DNA of 64,000 bases from Thysanoteuthis rhombus (lineage: Eukaryota; Mollusca; Cephalopoda; Oegopsida; Thysanoteuthidae): assembly GCA_963457665.1 (NCBI GenBank), contig OY735224.1, forward strand, positions 53,361,429 to 53,425,428. The letters run 5' to 3'. The notes below the pieces were generated by a model, which was not told where the DNA came from, searched no databases, and was given only the letters and a program-made list of their open reading frames with translations. Of the stretch, positions 31,871 to 44,639 are shown piece after piece. Numbering within the stretch: the stretch's first letter is position 1; each line of letters opens with the position of its first letter. Both the position numbers and the translations under genes were made by a program.

Positions 31871-34800
31871 ATGTATTCAATTTTTTTTTTATCTATACAA
31901 TAAAAAAGTTGCAGTAATCATCTTCAGTCAAGTTAAAGAGTTGAGTTTGACCCTGCAGCAGCCTGGCTTGTTCCAGTGAGTAAAGACAAAAAAGTATCAT
32001 TTTCATTTGGAAAATCTTACAAAAAGCATTGGCTTAGCTTTTCGCATTGCAGTCTTCAGAAGTATGGTTGTGTAGATTTGTAGGGGTTTCGAACATTCAT
32101 CCAAGTTATCTTCGTGTGTTACTGTAGAGAATTAAATCAGAAGAGAAATTATCAACTCTCTGGCTTGAAATACTATAAAAAGCAATGTTATTTCCCAATT
32201 CCAGTCAATTACGTTAGCAACATAGGTCAAGGGCTGAAATGAAAGTCAGGTCTTATCAGTCAAAATTAAACATCATTTCTCCCGAGAAAATGAAAAAATT
32301 TAGATGTATGCATGTATAATTCAATGCATAGCAAACACAACTTTTGAAGGTAGAAATAAAAATCTTTTCAAAAATCTTTCAGAGGGAAAAATAGTAAAAA
32401 GGAATTAACAATAAATAATCGCAACAAATAATTTTCCGAGAGTAGATTACATACAAATACAATAAAGATGCAGCGATTTATGGTATTTTATTGGATAAAG
32501 TAGTTCAAATTTCATTATAAACTCATGCATACACATACATACATAAATATTAAATACATTATAAACTCATGCACACACATACATTCATACATAAAAATCA
32601 AAAACATTATAAACTCATGAACACATATACATAAAAATCGAATGCAATTGAAATAAAAGACAGAGTGAGTCATAAAAGAAATGATCATTTTATTTTGATG
32701 TCAATGAACAAAAGTATTCAAACAAACAAACACATAGATATACCATAAATACTAGTAGACATACATCATTAGGGGCAGATCCAGGACTTTGAGCTGGAGT
32801 GGGGGTTGGTGGATCTGCATCCGATTATTTTGAGTTATCTATATTCTCACTGGAATTGTATTTTTGACAGTATGCATTTAAGATTTCATAGCAGAACATT
32901 TGACACAAACTTTACAAAACTCAGACTGTTTCGATAATGCTTTAGTCAAATATGAAAGTATTCATGAAAGAAATACAAAGAAGATATTAAAATATACGCA
33001 TTTAATCATACATAAAAAATGACATCAATAAGGAGGTACAGGCCTGTTAGTTGCTGAACAAAAATATTGTAACATTCTAGGGCAATGTTAAAAGTTATAA
33101 TGCTAGTGTAATAAAGCACACTGAATGTAGTAATATTAGCTTCAAAACAATGATATCTCACATCTACGTCATGCATAGATGGGTACATGAATGTTGTATC
33201 TAGCAGCTAGTTATAAGTTGGTGTGAAAATGTAGATACATTTTTCCAAGTAAACTGTAAGGTTTGTATTTCAAAACTTAGTGGAAATTATATAAAGTCTC
33301 AATTCAGACACCATAAAAGATGTTTACAAGCTATTTCTAGCTTTTGGCTGTTACAAATAGTCCCCTCCCCGGACGTGTCTCGGTATCCGAAAATCTGATG
33401 ATGAATTACGAGGTTTGAAAAGTAGTACGATATTTTTGAGAAATAGAGTAATCGACAATATGCATGATATTTAATTCACAGAAAATGAAAGAGTGACGTG
33501 GCATTCATTGATAAATATCTTGACACAGGAGAGGTGTTCATAAAAGTCTGTCAGTTAAAGGCTAGAGACTGTTTTGTGCCACAATGTGTGTTTGACAGTT
33601 CCTGTATGCATGTGACAATAGAAGTTAAGAACAAAACACTGACTGAAATGTAGCAGGCTTAAGACAGTCAAGTCACAGACAAGTATTGGACACTAGACAC
33701 AAAATTGTTGGGAAAATTTGAATTTTTTTCCTTAAAAATCTTTGTTTCAGTATGTAATTTGTTTATTTGCAACTGTGACCGATAATTAATTTTTGAATAA
33801 TAGAACGGTATTTTTTATTGGAAAAAAAACAAAAAAACAAAATCAGCTGAAAAGATGGCATTGAATGTGTTCTTTTGGTCTTTTTGAACAAAATAAAATG
33901 ACATTGCTCATTGTCATAGCCGTATAGATTTCTATCAAATCAGAGCCTTTGATCCATACAAGCAGTATTTGGCATTTTTGAAATTTGAATCAATTATTGG
34001 AAACCGTCAATCTGAAGTGTCACCAAAATTATCAAGTTGGCAGATAATGTATACAAGCTGCACCAATGGAGCTAAATGGCTGAACATTTCAACATTTACT
34101 CCTTAATGAAATTCTTGGTAATATTGAAATATTCCAATTAATAAAACTCCTGGAACTGCATTAAAATAGAATTTGGCAATTGTTGAAAATATCATTTATT
34201 TACAATGTTGGGAAAAAAAAAAAAATTGAAGGATTTAAAAAAAAAAATGAATGAATCTTATTTCACTGATGACATCGAAAGTTTCTGAGATTTCATCACG
34301 AAAGAATAGATTTTTTCTAAATGCATTGAAAATCCTTGTTTGAAATCTATGAACTAATTTTATTTTGGCATTGATAATCAAAAATACAGACTTATATTAT
34401 TCAAAGTATTTAAAGTATTTCAGTGAGAAAAGTTTAGACAAACATTTCATACTATTATCATGGTAATCTGCACTGTGAATCATCCACTGGTGTAACTAGT
34501 GGCACATGAATTTTCAAGTTTTATGTTGAGGTCATTACATAAAAATCACGTTAGGCAAATGTATTTCCATCTGGTAGATTTCACAGATTTGAAAGAGACG
34601 CTTTCATGTGCGAACCATAACAAAATTGTTAGACTAAGATGAATTTAATTATCTATTTACAAGATTTTGGAAACAATTGTGAACAATAACATGACTATAT
34701 ATTTCTTTATTACTTATAAAAATTATAATATGAGAGACTTTATTTAATTGGTTTGATATTTACTTCTTATTGTCAAAATAAATTTTGAAAAAATATACAA

Positions 34801-35847
34801 TTTCCACCCAATAATCCCTTATGGATGTCAATAATTCTTTCAGATATGATAGGTTATGTTTCCCGGATACCAAATTGTTTTATTCTACTCTTTAGACAAG
34901 ATCACGTACTCAATTTTGTGTATGGCCTCCTTTGATAACACAAAACTTTACACTAAAATAAATCCATCTTTCAGATCATAATTTTATGATTCAGTATGTA
35001 TTGAAAATATATAATCAAATAGACATTATGTTGTATGAATAATTAGAGAAATATATTGTGTTACATTTCATATTGTTATTGCTCTGATATGCTTTAAAAT
35101 CTGGTTGATAATTAAATAAATATACTATAGTCTTACAATTCATATTGTTATGGTTCATATATACTTTTTAGAAATATTTTATGAAAAAAATGATCACTTA
35201 AGCTCCTGATATCAGAGCTAAGTGTATACAGGAATGCATGAAAATCAGCAAAATTTCATCGTAAATTCTAATCGTTAAATGTTCCACCAGAAGTGGAGAA
35301 TTCAAGACTGGATATCGTCTTTGCTCTGGATGTATTTCATTTTGTTGAATAGATAAAATTTAAGATGGCATCTAAAAGTATTTTATAGGCTTCAAAAAAA
35401 ATATTCATACTTCAAGGTGAGTGTTACAATGGAACTGATCCAGTGATTTTTTTCTGGCTAAAAAGCCAAGCTATGTGCACAAAAAATACCATCTTTTTAT
35501 CATGGTTAGATTTTTCAGTTTGAAAAGCAACAGAAGAATTAATAGTGGCTTTTGACTCCTAAATTCATGAAAGAAAATTCAAATAATATCAATAGGAATA
35601 ACAATAGATCTAAGTTATCTCCCTTTCCAATTTATTTCCTTTGTCAATTTTGAGTGATACCAAGTGGTTTTTGACTTATGACAGAAATATCAAGAGATTT
35701 ATGATATTGAGAGGAGAATTTTCATGTTTGACTCTGGAAATACATTAAGAAATTCTTTCAGGTGTACGGCTACGAGTGCATTTAATCACTAACTCCTTAC
35801 ATATAGGAATCCACACACTTCATCAAAAAATGATTGTATGTGAGTTA
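31871..35847. other. AT-rich intergenic DNA
   Basis: No gene is recognised in about 4 kb. A short three-copy repeat of about 55 bp (ATTATAAACTCATG plus ACACATACAT) lies at about 32,513-32,640. The remainder is low-complexity AT-rich sequence with short frames only. Confidence 0.55.
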
Positions 35848-36470
35848 TTAAATTCGGATCCAGAGGAAAAAATGACCAATATACTTTGCAGGATTGTGTA
35901 TTTTCATGTTTACTATTAAGTGGAGTAAAAGAAAAATGTTAAACAACATCCTTGAACAAAGTTTCCCCTCAGTGTGTTTGCAAGTTTTTATGTTCAGCTT
36001 CTCTACAGTGTTCACATGAGTTCCACTCAATTTAAGTTTCAGAATATGCTTATTTGCACACTTTGCACAGATGAAGATTCTTTCAAGTGTGTTTGCCCGT
36101 ATCTCTTCAAAGCAGTACATTGTAGAAATAGTGATCCTCACACTTTCCAAAATGCAGTGTGTGTCTGTATGCGTCTTTCAAAGTCGAAGCAAGCAAAAAT
36201 GCTGTTCAATACTCTTAACAAAAGAAGGGCTTCTCTCCATTGTTTGTTTGAATGCACATCTTCAAAGCTTAACTCTGTGAAAATGTCGTTTTACACACTT
36301 GCAAAGACTTAGATATCTCTTAAGTGTGTTTGCATGTTTTTTTCAATCAGAATAGTCCGAAAATACTAATCCAGACACTTGACAAGGTTCCCTCTGGGGT
36401 ATGTTCGCATGTGTTTCTTCAAAGTAGAATTCTGTGAAAATGCTGATCTACACACTTCACTAGAGAAGGC
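35848..36470 (-). pseudogene. decayed C2H2 fingers, 3' of the intact array
   Basis: Minus-strand reading past the stop of the intact array still shows finger-like spacing every 84 bp or so: a helix-like STLKKHMRT just after the stop, then fragments such as CAKCANKHILKLKLSGTHVNT near 36,000. Cys/His pairs are mostly lost and the frame is broken repeatedly. About six to seven former fingers. Confidence 0.7.
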
Positions 36471-37166
36471 TTACTTTCCAGCATGTATTCGCATGTGTTT
36501 CTTCAAATGAGAACTGAGTGAAAATACTGATCCACAGACTCGACAAGAGTAGGGTTCCTCCCCAGTGTGTGTTTGCACATGTCTCCTGAAAGCTGAACTG
36601 TCAGAAAATTTTGATCCACATACTAGACAAGAATAGGGTTTCTCTCCAGTGTGTGTTCGCATGTGTGATTTCAAATGTGAACTTGTCGAAAATGTTGTTC
36701 CACACACTTCGCAAGAGAAAGGTTTCTCCCCAGTGTGTGTCCGCATGTGTTGCTTCAAATGTGAATTCTTTGAAAATGCTGATCCACACACTAGACAAGA
36801 GAAGGGTTTCTCTCCAGTGTGTGTTCGCATGTGTTGATTCAAATGTGAACTCTCCGTAAATGCTGATCCACACATTTCACAAGAGTAGGGTTTCTCCCCA
36901 GTGTGTGTTCGCATGTGTTTCTTCAAACTACCATTCTGTGAAAATGCTGATCCACACACTCCACAAGAGAAAGGTTTTTCTCCAGTGTGTGTTCGCAAAT
37001 GTTGCTTCAAACTACCAATTTGTATAAATGCTGATGGACACATTTGGCAAGTGTATGGTTTCTCTCCAGTGTGTGTTCGCATATGTACCGTCAAATGTGA
37101 TTTCTGTATATATGCTGATCCACACACTTCACAAGAGTAAAGTTTCTCTCTAGTCGGTGTTTGCAT
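36471..37166 (-). CDS. C2H2 zinc-finger protein, 8 tandem fingers
   Basis: 231 aa with eight complete Krüppel-type fingers and TGEKP linkers (one TGEEP before the last finger). All eight keep CxxC and HxxxH. Helix segments are QKSHLTVH, QIGSLKQH, QNGSLKKH, ESSHLNQH, KNSHLKQH, TSSHLKSH, DSSAFRRH and LSSHLKKH; most carry His at helix position 3, unlike the first locus. There is no effector domain. It starts at a Met in a poor linker (MQTPTREK) and ends at a stop in what was a linker (HAGK), with decayed fingers on both sides. It is therefore either the surviving core of a longer gene or a late-stage pseudogene with a chance-intact middle. Expected role if expressed: nuclear DNA binding, target unknown. 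Confidence 0.72.
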   Translation of the reverse strand: MQTPTREKLYSCEVCGSAYIQKSHLTVHMRTHTGEKPYTCQMCPSAFIQIGSLKQHLRTHTGEKPFSCGVCGSAFSQNGSLKKHMRTHTGEKPYSCEMCGSAFTESSHLNQHMRTHTGEKPFSCLVCGSAFSKNSHLKQHMRTHTGEKPFSCEVCGTTFSTSSHLKSHMRTHTGEKPYSCLVCGSKFSDSSAFRRHVQTHTGEEPYSCRVCGSVFSLSSHLKKHMRIHAGK

Positions 37167-37490
37167 ATTTTTTTTTTTCTAAATTTTTCAAGTAGGCTGA
37201 TTCACGCAATTTGCTCAGAATTATTTGTCTCCAGTTTGGATCTGCATATTTACTTCCATATGTAAATCCAGAGAAAATGCTGATCTATAGACAAAGTAAA
37301 AATAAGGAGGGTGCATGTGATAATTCCAATTAGTAGTATAAAAATGCTGATCTACACCCTCAACATGATTTTATTTCTTTTTCAGTGTCTCTTGGCATTT
37401 TATTCTCAAAATCGTAGTCAATGAAAATGATTATACACTCAGTGCACAATAGCAGGTCTCTCCAATGCGAGTGTATGCAAACGTGTTTTA
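37167..37490 (-). pseudogene. decayed C2H2 fingers, 5' of the intact array
   Basis: Plus-strand phrases complementary to finger codons persist (CTCCAGTTTGGATCTGCATA, GAAAATGCTGATCTATAG, AAAAATGCTGATCTACAC) at finger-like spacing, but the reading frame is lost. About three to four former fingers. Confidence 0.6.
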
Positions 37491-39400
37491 AAATGGGGAA
37501 ATGTATGGTCCCAGAACAGCTGAAAATATGTTAAAGAACTGTTTTTTTCTCCATTCAACCTCTAATCGATGATTACAGTTTATGGTCATCAATTTTTCAT
37601 TGCAATATCTGTGAATAAAGAAGAGGTATTATTAGATGAAATACAAAACTCATGCATTATTTACAAAAAAAAATCATAAAACCCTTTTTCATGTTTCTAT
37701 AAACTCAAAATATCATGTTCAGTTACCAGATGAAATTGATATCCTGCTCTTCTGGAAACTACAATAATTATATCAAATATGATTTAGAGATTTTCATTTT
37801 TACTTTCTCTGAATTTTATTCATTTGGAAGAAGACACTTCATTATCTACAAGGAAATAATGAAAACAATTTATATTTCAACATTTAACCAACGAAATAAG
37901 TGTAACATTCAACGAAAGTCCAACAGATTCATTAGAATGTATTCATTTAGTTGAATTGAAATATGTAGACTTTTTGTGATTTCCTTTTTATATTTTGCTG
38001 AAAGATAGACGGAAATTTTTTAAAAAATGATATCAATGGTAATTTCATCGATTTGAAACCCAGGCAATGGAAAAAAAAATTTCATGAAGGGAATCCTTAA
38101 AAAAGTAAATTTCTAAAAAAAAAACCATTCCATATCTAATCATTCACTTCTATTTAAAAGCTGTGATTAGTCCATTGAACTGAAAGAAGAAATTGTTTTT
38201 CAAATGATGAAATTATGCACAACACTTCAGAAATATCTTTTATTTCTTCGTGATCTGGACAAAATATTTTAATCAAGATTCATTTTTTCCACAGAATGCT
38301 ATTTAGAAGAAACCGCTAGTTTTTCTGTCAATTCTACGTCCTTTAAATCCATTACGTCTTTGAAATATTCATCTCTAGTGTATAATACACATTGACTTTT
38401 CCTTAGAATCATGAATTTTTTTAGTTTTTCGGTTTTACAGGAGAGAAGGTTCTATTAACACTGTAACTATAATAAGTTGTGCACATACTTTCCACTATCT
38501 TCATCATCTTCTAGTTACTTCCCTCAGTACCATCAACTTAAACCCGCCATAATGTAGGGATGGTGATCCTTATGGTAAATTGCAAAATTTCACAATCCTG
38601 CTCACTCAATGTTGAAAATGGCACACAAATAAGAAGAAATAAGAGAATAAATGAAAGAAAAATGAAAGTAAATAGATAAATTATGTTGTTATTGCAAAAA
38701 ACATCTCAAGGTACTCATTGACATCATTTTTAATTTTTTTTTTCCAATTAGACTAGATACTAGCACTAATGGACGGATCAAATTGTTGTGCAGAAAAGAA
38801 AATGGATGTAAATCAGGTATTGTTTAATTCAATGTGTTTCAATAAAATGATTTCATACCACATTTTCTTTACACAGGAAAAAGAGAATATCAAAAAAAAA
38901 AAGGGGGCATCACTTTTTGCGGTATTCTCTGTCTATGATCTGGACTTCTTCCTAAAGAGAATAATTCTCACCCTTCTCTCTCTAAATCTGGAATGGTAAA
39001 CCACATCTGGAAAGAGAGAATTCTTCTTTTTTTTTTTTATAGTTCCTCACCATCTTGTGGAAAAAAGATATTGTAAGGTTTTTATCCTTTACCACACCAT
39101 ACAAGTATCAATTGCCCCACTCTGAAAATAAAGTCAGTAATGAATTACTTGTCAACACACCTGATTTGATGGTAGTTCAAGCTATTGTTCTTGGTAGATA
39201 CTATCTGTGATTCAAATTCAGGCTTTTAACATTTAGTGGTTGTACATGAAAAAAACTTAGTCAAGTATTGGATTTTGCTGAAAAAAGAACAGAATTTTGT
39301 TTAACAAAATTTCAAGAATTTTTCGCTATGAAATTATTTTACTTGCATTGGTTATTACCTATAAGCGAGTGGAATACTCCGTATACTTCAAACAGTCACC
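37491..39400. other. AT-rich intergenic DNA
   Basis: No gene is recognised. The longest frames (for example 37,715-37,954 +) are Phe/Ile/Lys-rich and match nothing known. Confidence 0.5.
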
Positions 39401-39404
39401 GTTT

Positions 39405-39414
39405 CTCTCTCTCC

Positions 39415-39448
<34 letters not shown>
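39405..39448. repeat. (CT)n microsatellite
   Basis: A CT dinucleotide run of about 30 bp with CTCTCCGTTT at its start, at the left edge of the GC-rich island. Confidence 0.9.
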
Positions 39449-39450
<2 letters not shown>

Positions 39451-39469
39451 ATCACAGCACAATTCGGCC

Positions 39470-40030
39470 AGCTCGCAGCTCACCTGGACGGACTGCTGTT
39501 GACCGCTCCAACTTTCCGACTACGTATCGCTGACCTGCGTGACCACCTGACTTGTGTGAAAAAAATATCAAGTCAGTCAGATCAAGTTAGCTTTTCAACT
39601 GACTATTATTGTGTAGAAAGCTTCTGGTAGACCTTGTGGAATAGTCCGATCAAGAGACTCGATGCTGCCCAACCCATGTGCGGAACGAAGAAGGCATCCA
39701 CGGTACGAGTGCCGCCACCGTCCGTCCGTCCGTCCGTCCGTCTCCGGACAGCGTGGTGGCCGCCCAAGATGCGTAGCACGTTAGGCAAAGATCGATCGAT
39801 CGATCGATCGATCGATCGAACAAGCTCGTGTTATCAGGTTGTTGTGAGGCCCACACAGCAGTCCACCCAGGTGAGCAGCAAGCTCGCCGGCTCAAGTGGC
39901 TCCTGAGTTAGTTAGTCAGAGGGCTAGCCAACCCTCTGGGTGATTGGAGAACCATACGACGAACGAAAGTGGAGGATAAAGACGGAAAGGCAAACCAGAG
40001 GACAACGACGACAGCGGCGGCGGCGGCAGC

Positions 40031-40061
<31 letters not shown>

Positions 40062-42148
40062 GCGGCGGCAGCGGCGGCAGCAGCGGCAGCGGCAACCTTG
40101 GACAGGCTGCCAGCAAGTGACGGAGCAATAGTATGCTATATCAGTGCTACGACCAGCAGTTTGTGCTGGGTGGTCATCAACCTGTACACGGGTGAACGTA
40201 CGACGCTGGGGACCTGTAAACATAGAAGAAAACTTGGGACACTTTTGGTTGAAGCTCCAAGACGCCAGGCGACGACTGACACGGGGAAGACGGCGAAGAG
40301 AGGAGTGACGAAAGCGGAAGACTTAGCTTACGCCCTAGTCTTGAACCTGAGAAGAGAGCAGGTGCCCCAGGATCACGATAAACGAAGCAAGCTGACGGAC
40401 ACAGCGGTCAGCCGGGACGGACTTCGAGAGAGCGAGCGAGCGAGCAAGTGAGCGATGAGGAGCCAAGACACGAGGAGACGGCGAGCAGAGGACCAGCTGA
40501 GGACAACGAAGAGATCGTAGGTATCCTTCTGTTCACAATTACGTTTGCCACCCGAAGTAGATGGACCTCTGCTCGCCGTCTCCTCGTGTCTGGGCTCCCC
40601 ATCACTCGCTCGCTCGCTCGAAGTCCGTCCCGGCTGACCGCTGTCTCCGTCAGCTTGCTTCGTTTATCGTGATCCTGCGGCACCTACTCTCTTCTCAGGT
40701 TCAAGACTAGGGCGTGAGCTGAGTCTTCCTGTTCTCGTCACGCCTCTGTTCGCCGTCTGTCCCGTGTCAGTCCTCGCCAGGCGTCTTTGAGCTTCAAGCA
40801 AAAGTGTCCCAAGTTTTCTTCTATGTTCACATGTCCCCAGTGTCGTAGCTTGACCCATGTACAGGTTGATGACCATCCAGCACAAACTGTTGGTCGTATC
40901 TTCGCGTCCGTTCTTATGCTCTGCTGGGCTACGATAGATAGATCACAGGATATCGTGACCTGTTTAACATTATCGCTTCGTGTGGCGAACGTAATTGTAA
41001 ACAAAAGCATACCTAGGACCTCTTCGTTGTCCTCTGCTGGTCCTCTGCTCACTGTCTCCTCGTGTCTGGGCTCCCCATCGCTCGCTCAGTCGCTCGTTCG
41101 GTTGCTCGCTCGAAGTCCGTCCCGGCTGACCGCTGTCTCCGTCAGCGTGCTTTGTTTATCGCGATCCTGCGTCACCTGCTCTGTTCTCAGGTTGAAGACT
41201 AGGGCGTAAGCTATGTCTTCCTGTTCTCGTCACTCCTCTGTTCGCCGTCTGTCCCGCGTCAGTCCTCGCCTGGCGTCTTTGAGCTTCAAGCAAAAGTGTC
41301 CCAAGTTTTCTTCTATGTTTACAGGACTCCAGCGTCGTTGGTTGCCCCGATCAAGAGACTCGATGCTCCCCGATCTGTGTGCGGAACGAAGAAGGCATCC
41401 ACGGTACGAGTGCCACCACCGTCCGTCCGTCCGTCCGTCCGTCCGTCTCCCGACTGCGTAGCGGCCGCCCGAAACGCGTAGCACGTTAGGCAGAGATTGG
41501 TCGCTCGATGGATCGATCGATGGAGCTGGTGTTATCAGGTTGTTGTAAGGCCCACATAGCATGGCTGGGACGGTTATTGGTGAAGGGTGTCCGTTCTGTC
41601 CGTCCCAGGGCGTGGATGTCGGCTTTATGGGTGGCCTTAGGACAGCCTGATAACTGTGACTGGATCTCTGGCCGACGTGGTAGGCGTTTGGGATGGGTAT
41701 GCAGTCGGGAGAGAGATGGTGGTGGCACTCGTCTGGTGCATGCCTCAGCTGTGCAACGGGTAGGGAGCATGGAGTTTCTGGATTGGAGAATTCCACAAGG
41801 TCTATAAGAAGGGTTATAGAAAAAAGTGAGGTGAAAGGCTAGGTCGATCTGAGTGATTTTCTCTATTTTTTAGTCCGCACAGCGTGCAGAGTGACGCTTC
41901 TTAGGGGTCGGGGAGCATGGGTTTGGCTTTGAATATTTTCGGACATGTCTGGATGCGCCGCAAGTGAACGATACGCAATCTAAAAAAGAAAGCGGCGAAC
42001 AGCAGTCAATCCAGGTAAGTAGCAAGCTAGCCGGCTTAAGAAGCCCAAAACTTAGTGAGAAGGCTAGCCAACCGTCTTGGTGATTTGAGAACGGTACAAC
42101 GGGCGAAAGTGGACGATAAAGGCAAAACCAGAGGACAACGACGACAGA

Positions 42149-42192
<44 letters not shown>

Positions 42193-44610
42193 ACTGGCTG
42201 CGAGCAAGTGACGGAGCAATAGTATGCTATATCAGTGCTACGACCAGCAGTTTGTGCCGGGTGGCCATCAATCTGTGCACGGGTGAACGTACGACGCTGG
42301 GGAAATGTAAACATAGAAGAAAACTTGGGACACTTATGGTTGAAGCTCCAAGACGCCAGGCGAGGGCTGACACGGGGAAGACGGCGAAAAGAGGAGTGAC
42401 GAAAGCGGAAGACTTAGCTTACGCCCTAGTCTTGAACCTGAGAAGAGAGCAAGTGCCGCAAGATCACGATAAACGAAGCAAGCTGACGGAGAAAGCGGTC
42501 AGCCGGGACGGATTTCGAGCGAGCGAGCGGGAGCCCAGACACGAGGAGACAGCGAGCAGAGGACGAGCCGACGACGAAGAGATCGTAGGTATACTCTCTT
42601 TTACAATTACGTTTGCCACCCGAAGCAGCCATAATGTTAAACAAGTCACGATATCCAGTGATCTCTCTCTCTCTCTCTCCCGTAGCCCAGCAGAGCGTAA
42701 GGATGGACGCAAAGAGACAGCTGCGGTTGGCTACCTACAGGCCGGGACAGCTAGCTCGCACAAGTACCAGTCGATGTTTACGTTCGAAATCAACAGAGTC
42801 ACCGTTTGGGAAGGAAAGACACGAAGAGACGACGAGCCGACGACGACGACGAAGAGGTCGTAGTTATCCTTTTGTTTACAATTACATTTGCCACCCGAAC
42901 CGGGCGAAGCGGACATCAAACACGACACGGTGCCGACAACGGCCGACTAACCTCCCGGGGCGGACAAACGTTCCTTCACTGTAAGCCCGTCTGTGAAGGT
43001 GCTCCCTCTAACATTGTCAAAACATCGAATTCGTGTAACAACTTTTGGAATTTTTTTAAAAATACGCTCCCAGAGCCAGTCATCGCATTCATCACGTCTG
43101 CCCACCTCTGGCCGATGCTGCCATACCGGTTAGAGCCCGCTGTCGGCATTCTGACCCATAGAAAATGGCTTTAGTTCGATCCTCGAAAAGCCCTACGAAC
43201 ATCGAAGTCTGCGTTCAGGCGAACCGAGTCGCTTTCCACGCTAACCCACCGACGGACGGGATGGTCTGCTGGCCTGGGCAGAGATTGTTTCTGTCTACGA
43301 CTACGGGACGAAGAAAAACTTTGAAAAATTAGGAAAGGGGATAGGCAAGCCAGCTGCGCTAGCCACCGTTCTCCTGTCCACGGTGCTCGACAGTCACGAC
43401 GCGACTATTATAAAATGGTTACAATGATCGTCCCTTTGCCGCGCAAAGCGGACATCACAGACGAGACGGTGCCGACAACGGCCGACAGCCGATTAACCTT
43501 CCGGGGCGGACACTTGTTCCTTCACTGTAAGCCCGTCTGTGAAGGTGCTCCCTCTAACATTGTCAAAACATCGAATTCGTGTAACAACTTTTGGAATTTT
43601 TTTCAAAATACGCTCCCAGAGCCAGTCATCGCATTCATCAAAACATCGAATTCGTGTAACAATACGGGTCAAGCTACGACAAAACTTTGAAAAGTTAGGA
43701 AAGGGGATAAGCAAACCAGGTGCACCAGCCACCGCTGCCCGTTCCAAACAACAACTGGCGGGGGAGCATATTTAGGAAGGAGGATAGGCTAGCCTTGGGG
43801 CTGCTACACACATCTCATTTTCTCTACAACTCTGATCGTTCGGGGCTCAGACTGGGCAGGCAACACAAGCCACACCACAACAAACCTGTGATCGAACGCG
43901 TTCGGGGCCGGTAGGCAGTCAGGAGAGGGAGGGTCGTCGTTACTTGTACCGTCGACGCCTTCGTTCTGCAAACGGGTCGGGGAGCAGCAAGTTTGTAATT
44001 GGAGACTTCCACAAGCTGTAGAAGAAGGGTTTGAGAGAATAGTGAGTTGAAAAGCTAAGTCGATCTGAGAGACTTTCCCCTGTTCTCTGGTGCGTGCAGC
44101 GTGTGCAGAGTGACGCTGCTTACGGGTCGGGAAGCATGGCTCGGACGGTTAGCCGGGAGGGAAGTCGTTTTGCCTGGATGTCGAGTAGCAAGAGGGACAC
44201 GCGAGCCGCGTGCGTCAGACACCACCGCCTGCTCCTCCAAGCAGGACTGGCAGCCGACCATTTGACTATTGTGCCGTCCCAAGTCAGGGCGGGGATGTCG
44301 GCTGTGTTGGCCGCAGAAGACCCTGATAACTGTTGCTCAATCTCTGGCCGACGTCGCACGCGTTTGGGGCCGGTAGACAGCCGGAAGACGGGGGGGGGGG
44401 GGGATTTGGCACATGTACCGTGGACGCCTCCGTTCCGCACACGGGTCGGGGAGCAGCAAGTTTTGTAATTGGAGACTTCCACAAGGTGTAGAAAAAGGGT
44501 TATAGAGAATAGTGAGTTGAAAGCTTGGTCAATCTGACAGACTTCCCCCTGTTCTCTGCTACTTACAGCGTGTACGGAGTGACGCTACTTACGGCTCGGG
44601 GAGCATGTCC
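39470..44610. repeat. GC-rich island: mosaic of repeated segments in both orientations
   Basis: About 5 kb, markedly GC-richer than all surroundings. Direct pairs include 39,650-39,850 with 41,340-41,560; 39,855-40,560 with 42,003-42,650; 42,905-43,100 with 43,445-43,640; and 43,900-44,160 with 44,360-44,610, with a weaker match at 41,700-41,920. Inverted copies of the second unit lie at 40,562-40,898 and about 40,905-41,335. Embedded simple repeats are CCGT at 39,718-39,742 and 41,421-41,446, ATCG at 39,790-39,818, GGC/GCA at about 40,010-40,095 and 42,150-42,192, CT at 42,660-42,682, and a G-run near 44,390. Long frames, including a 160-codon poly-Ala one, are expected from the composition. 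No transposase, reverse transcriptase or other known domain is seen. Family unknown. Confidence 0.75.
40148..40898. repeat. large inverted repeat, arms about 340 bp
   Basis: The left arm, 40,148-40,493, is the reverse complement of 40,562-40,898 with modest divergence; the spacer is about 68 bp. The inner edge has GACACGAGGAGACGGCGAGC against GCTCGCCGTCTCCTCGTGTC. The outer edge has CGACCAGCAGTTTGTGCTGG against CCAGCACAAACTGTTGGTCG. It would form a long hairpin if single-stranded or transcribed. Confidence 0.85.
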
Positions 44611-44639
44611 CAAACAATTTTATTTAATGTAGTAATAAC

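Noticed and set aside
39969-40451. 160-aa poly-Ala protein
   Set aside because: The poly-Ala tract comes from a GGC/GCA microsatellite that also gives poly-Arg and poly-Pro in other frames; no domain is recognised and the unit is repeated in both orientations.
43130-43200. tRNA-like B box (AGTTCGATCCTCG) suggesting a tRNA or SINE
   Set aside because: No matching A box or cloverleaf could be drawn upstream.
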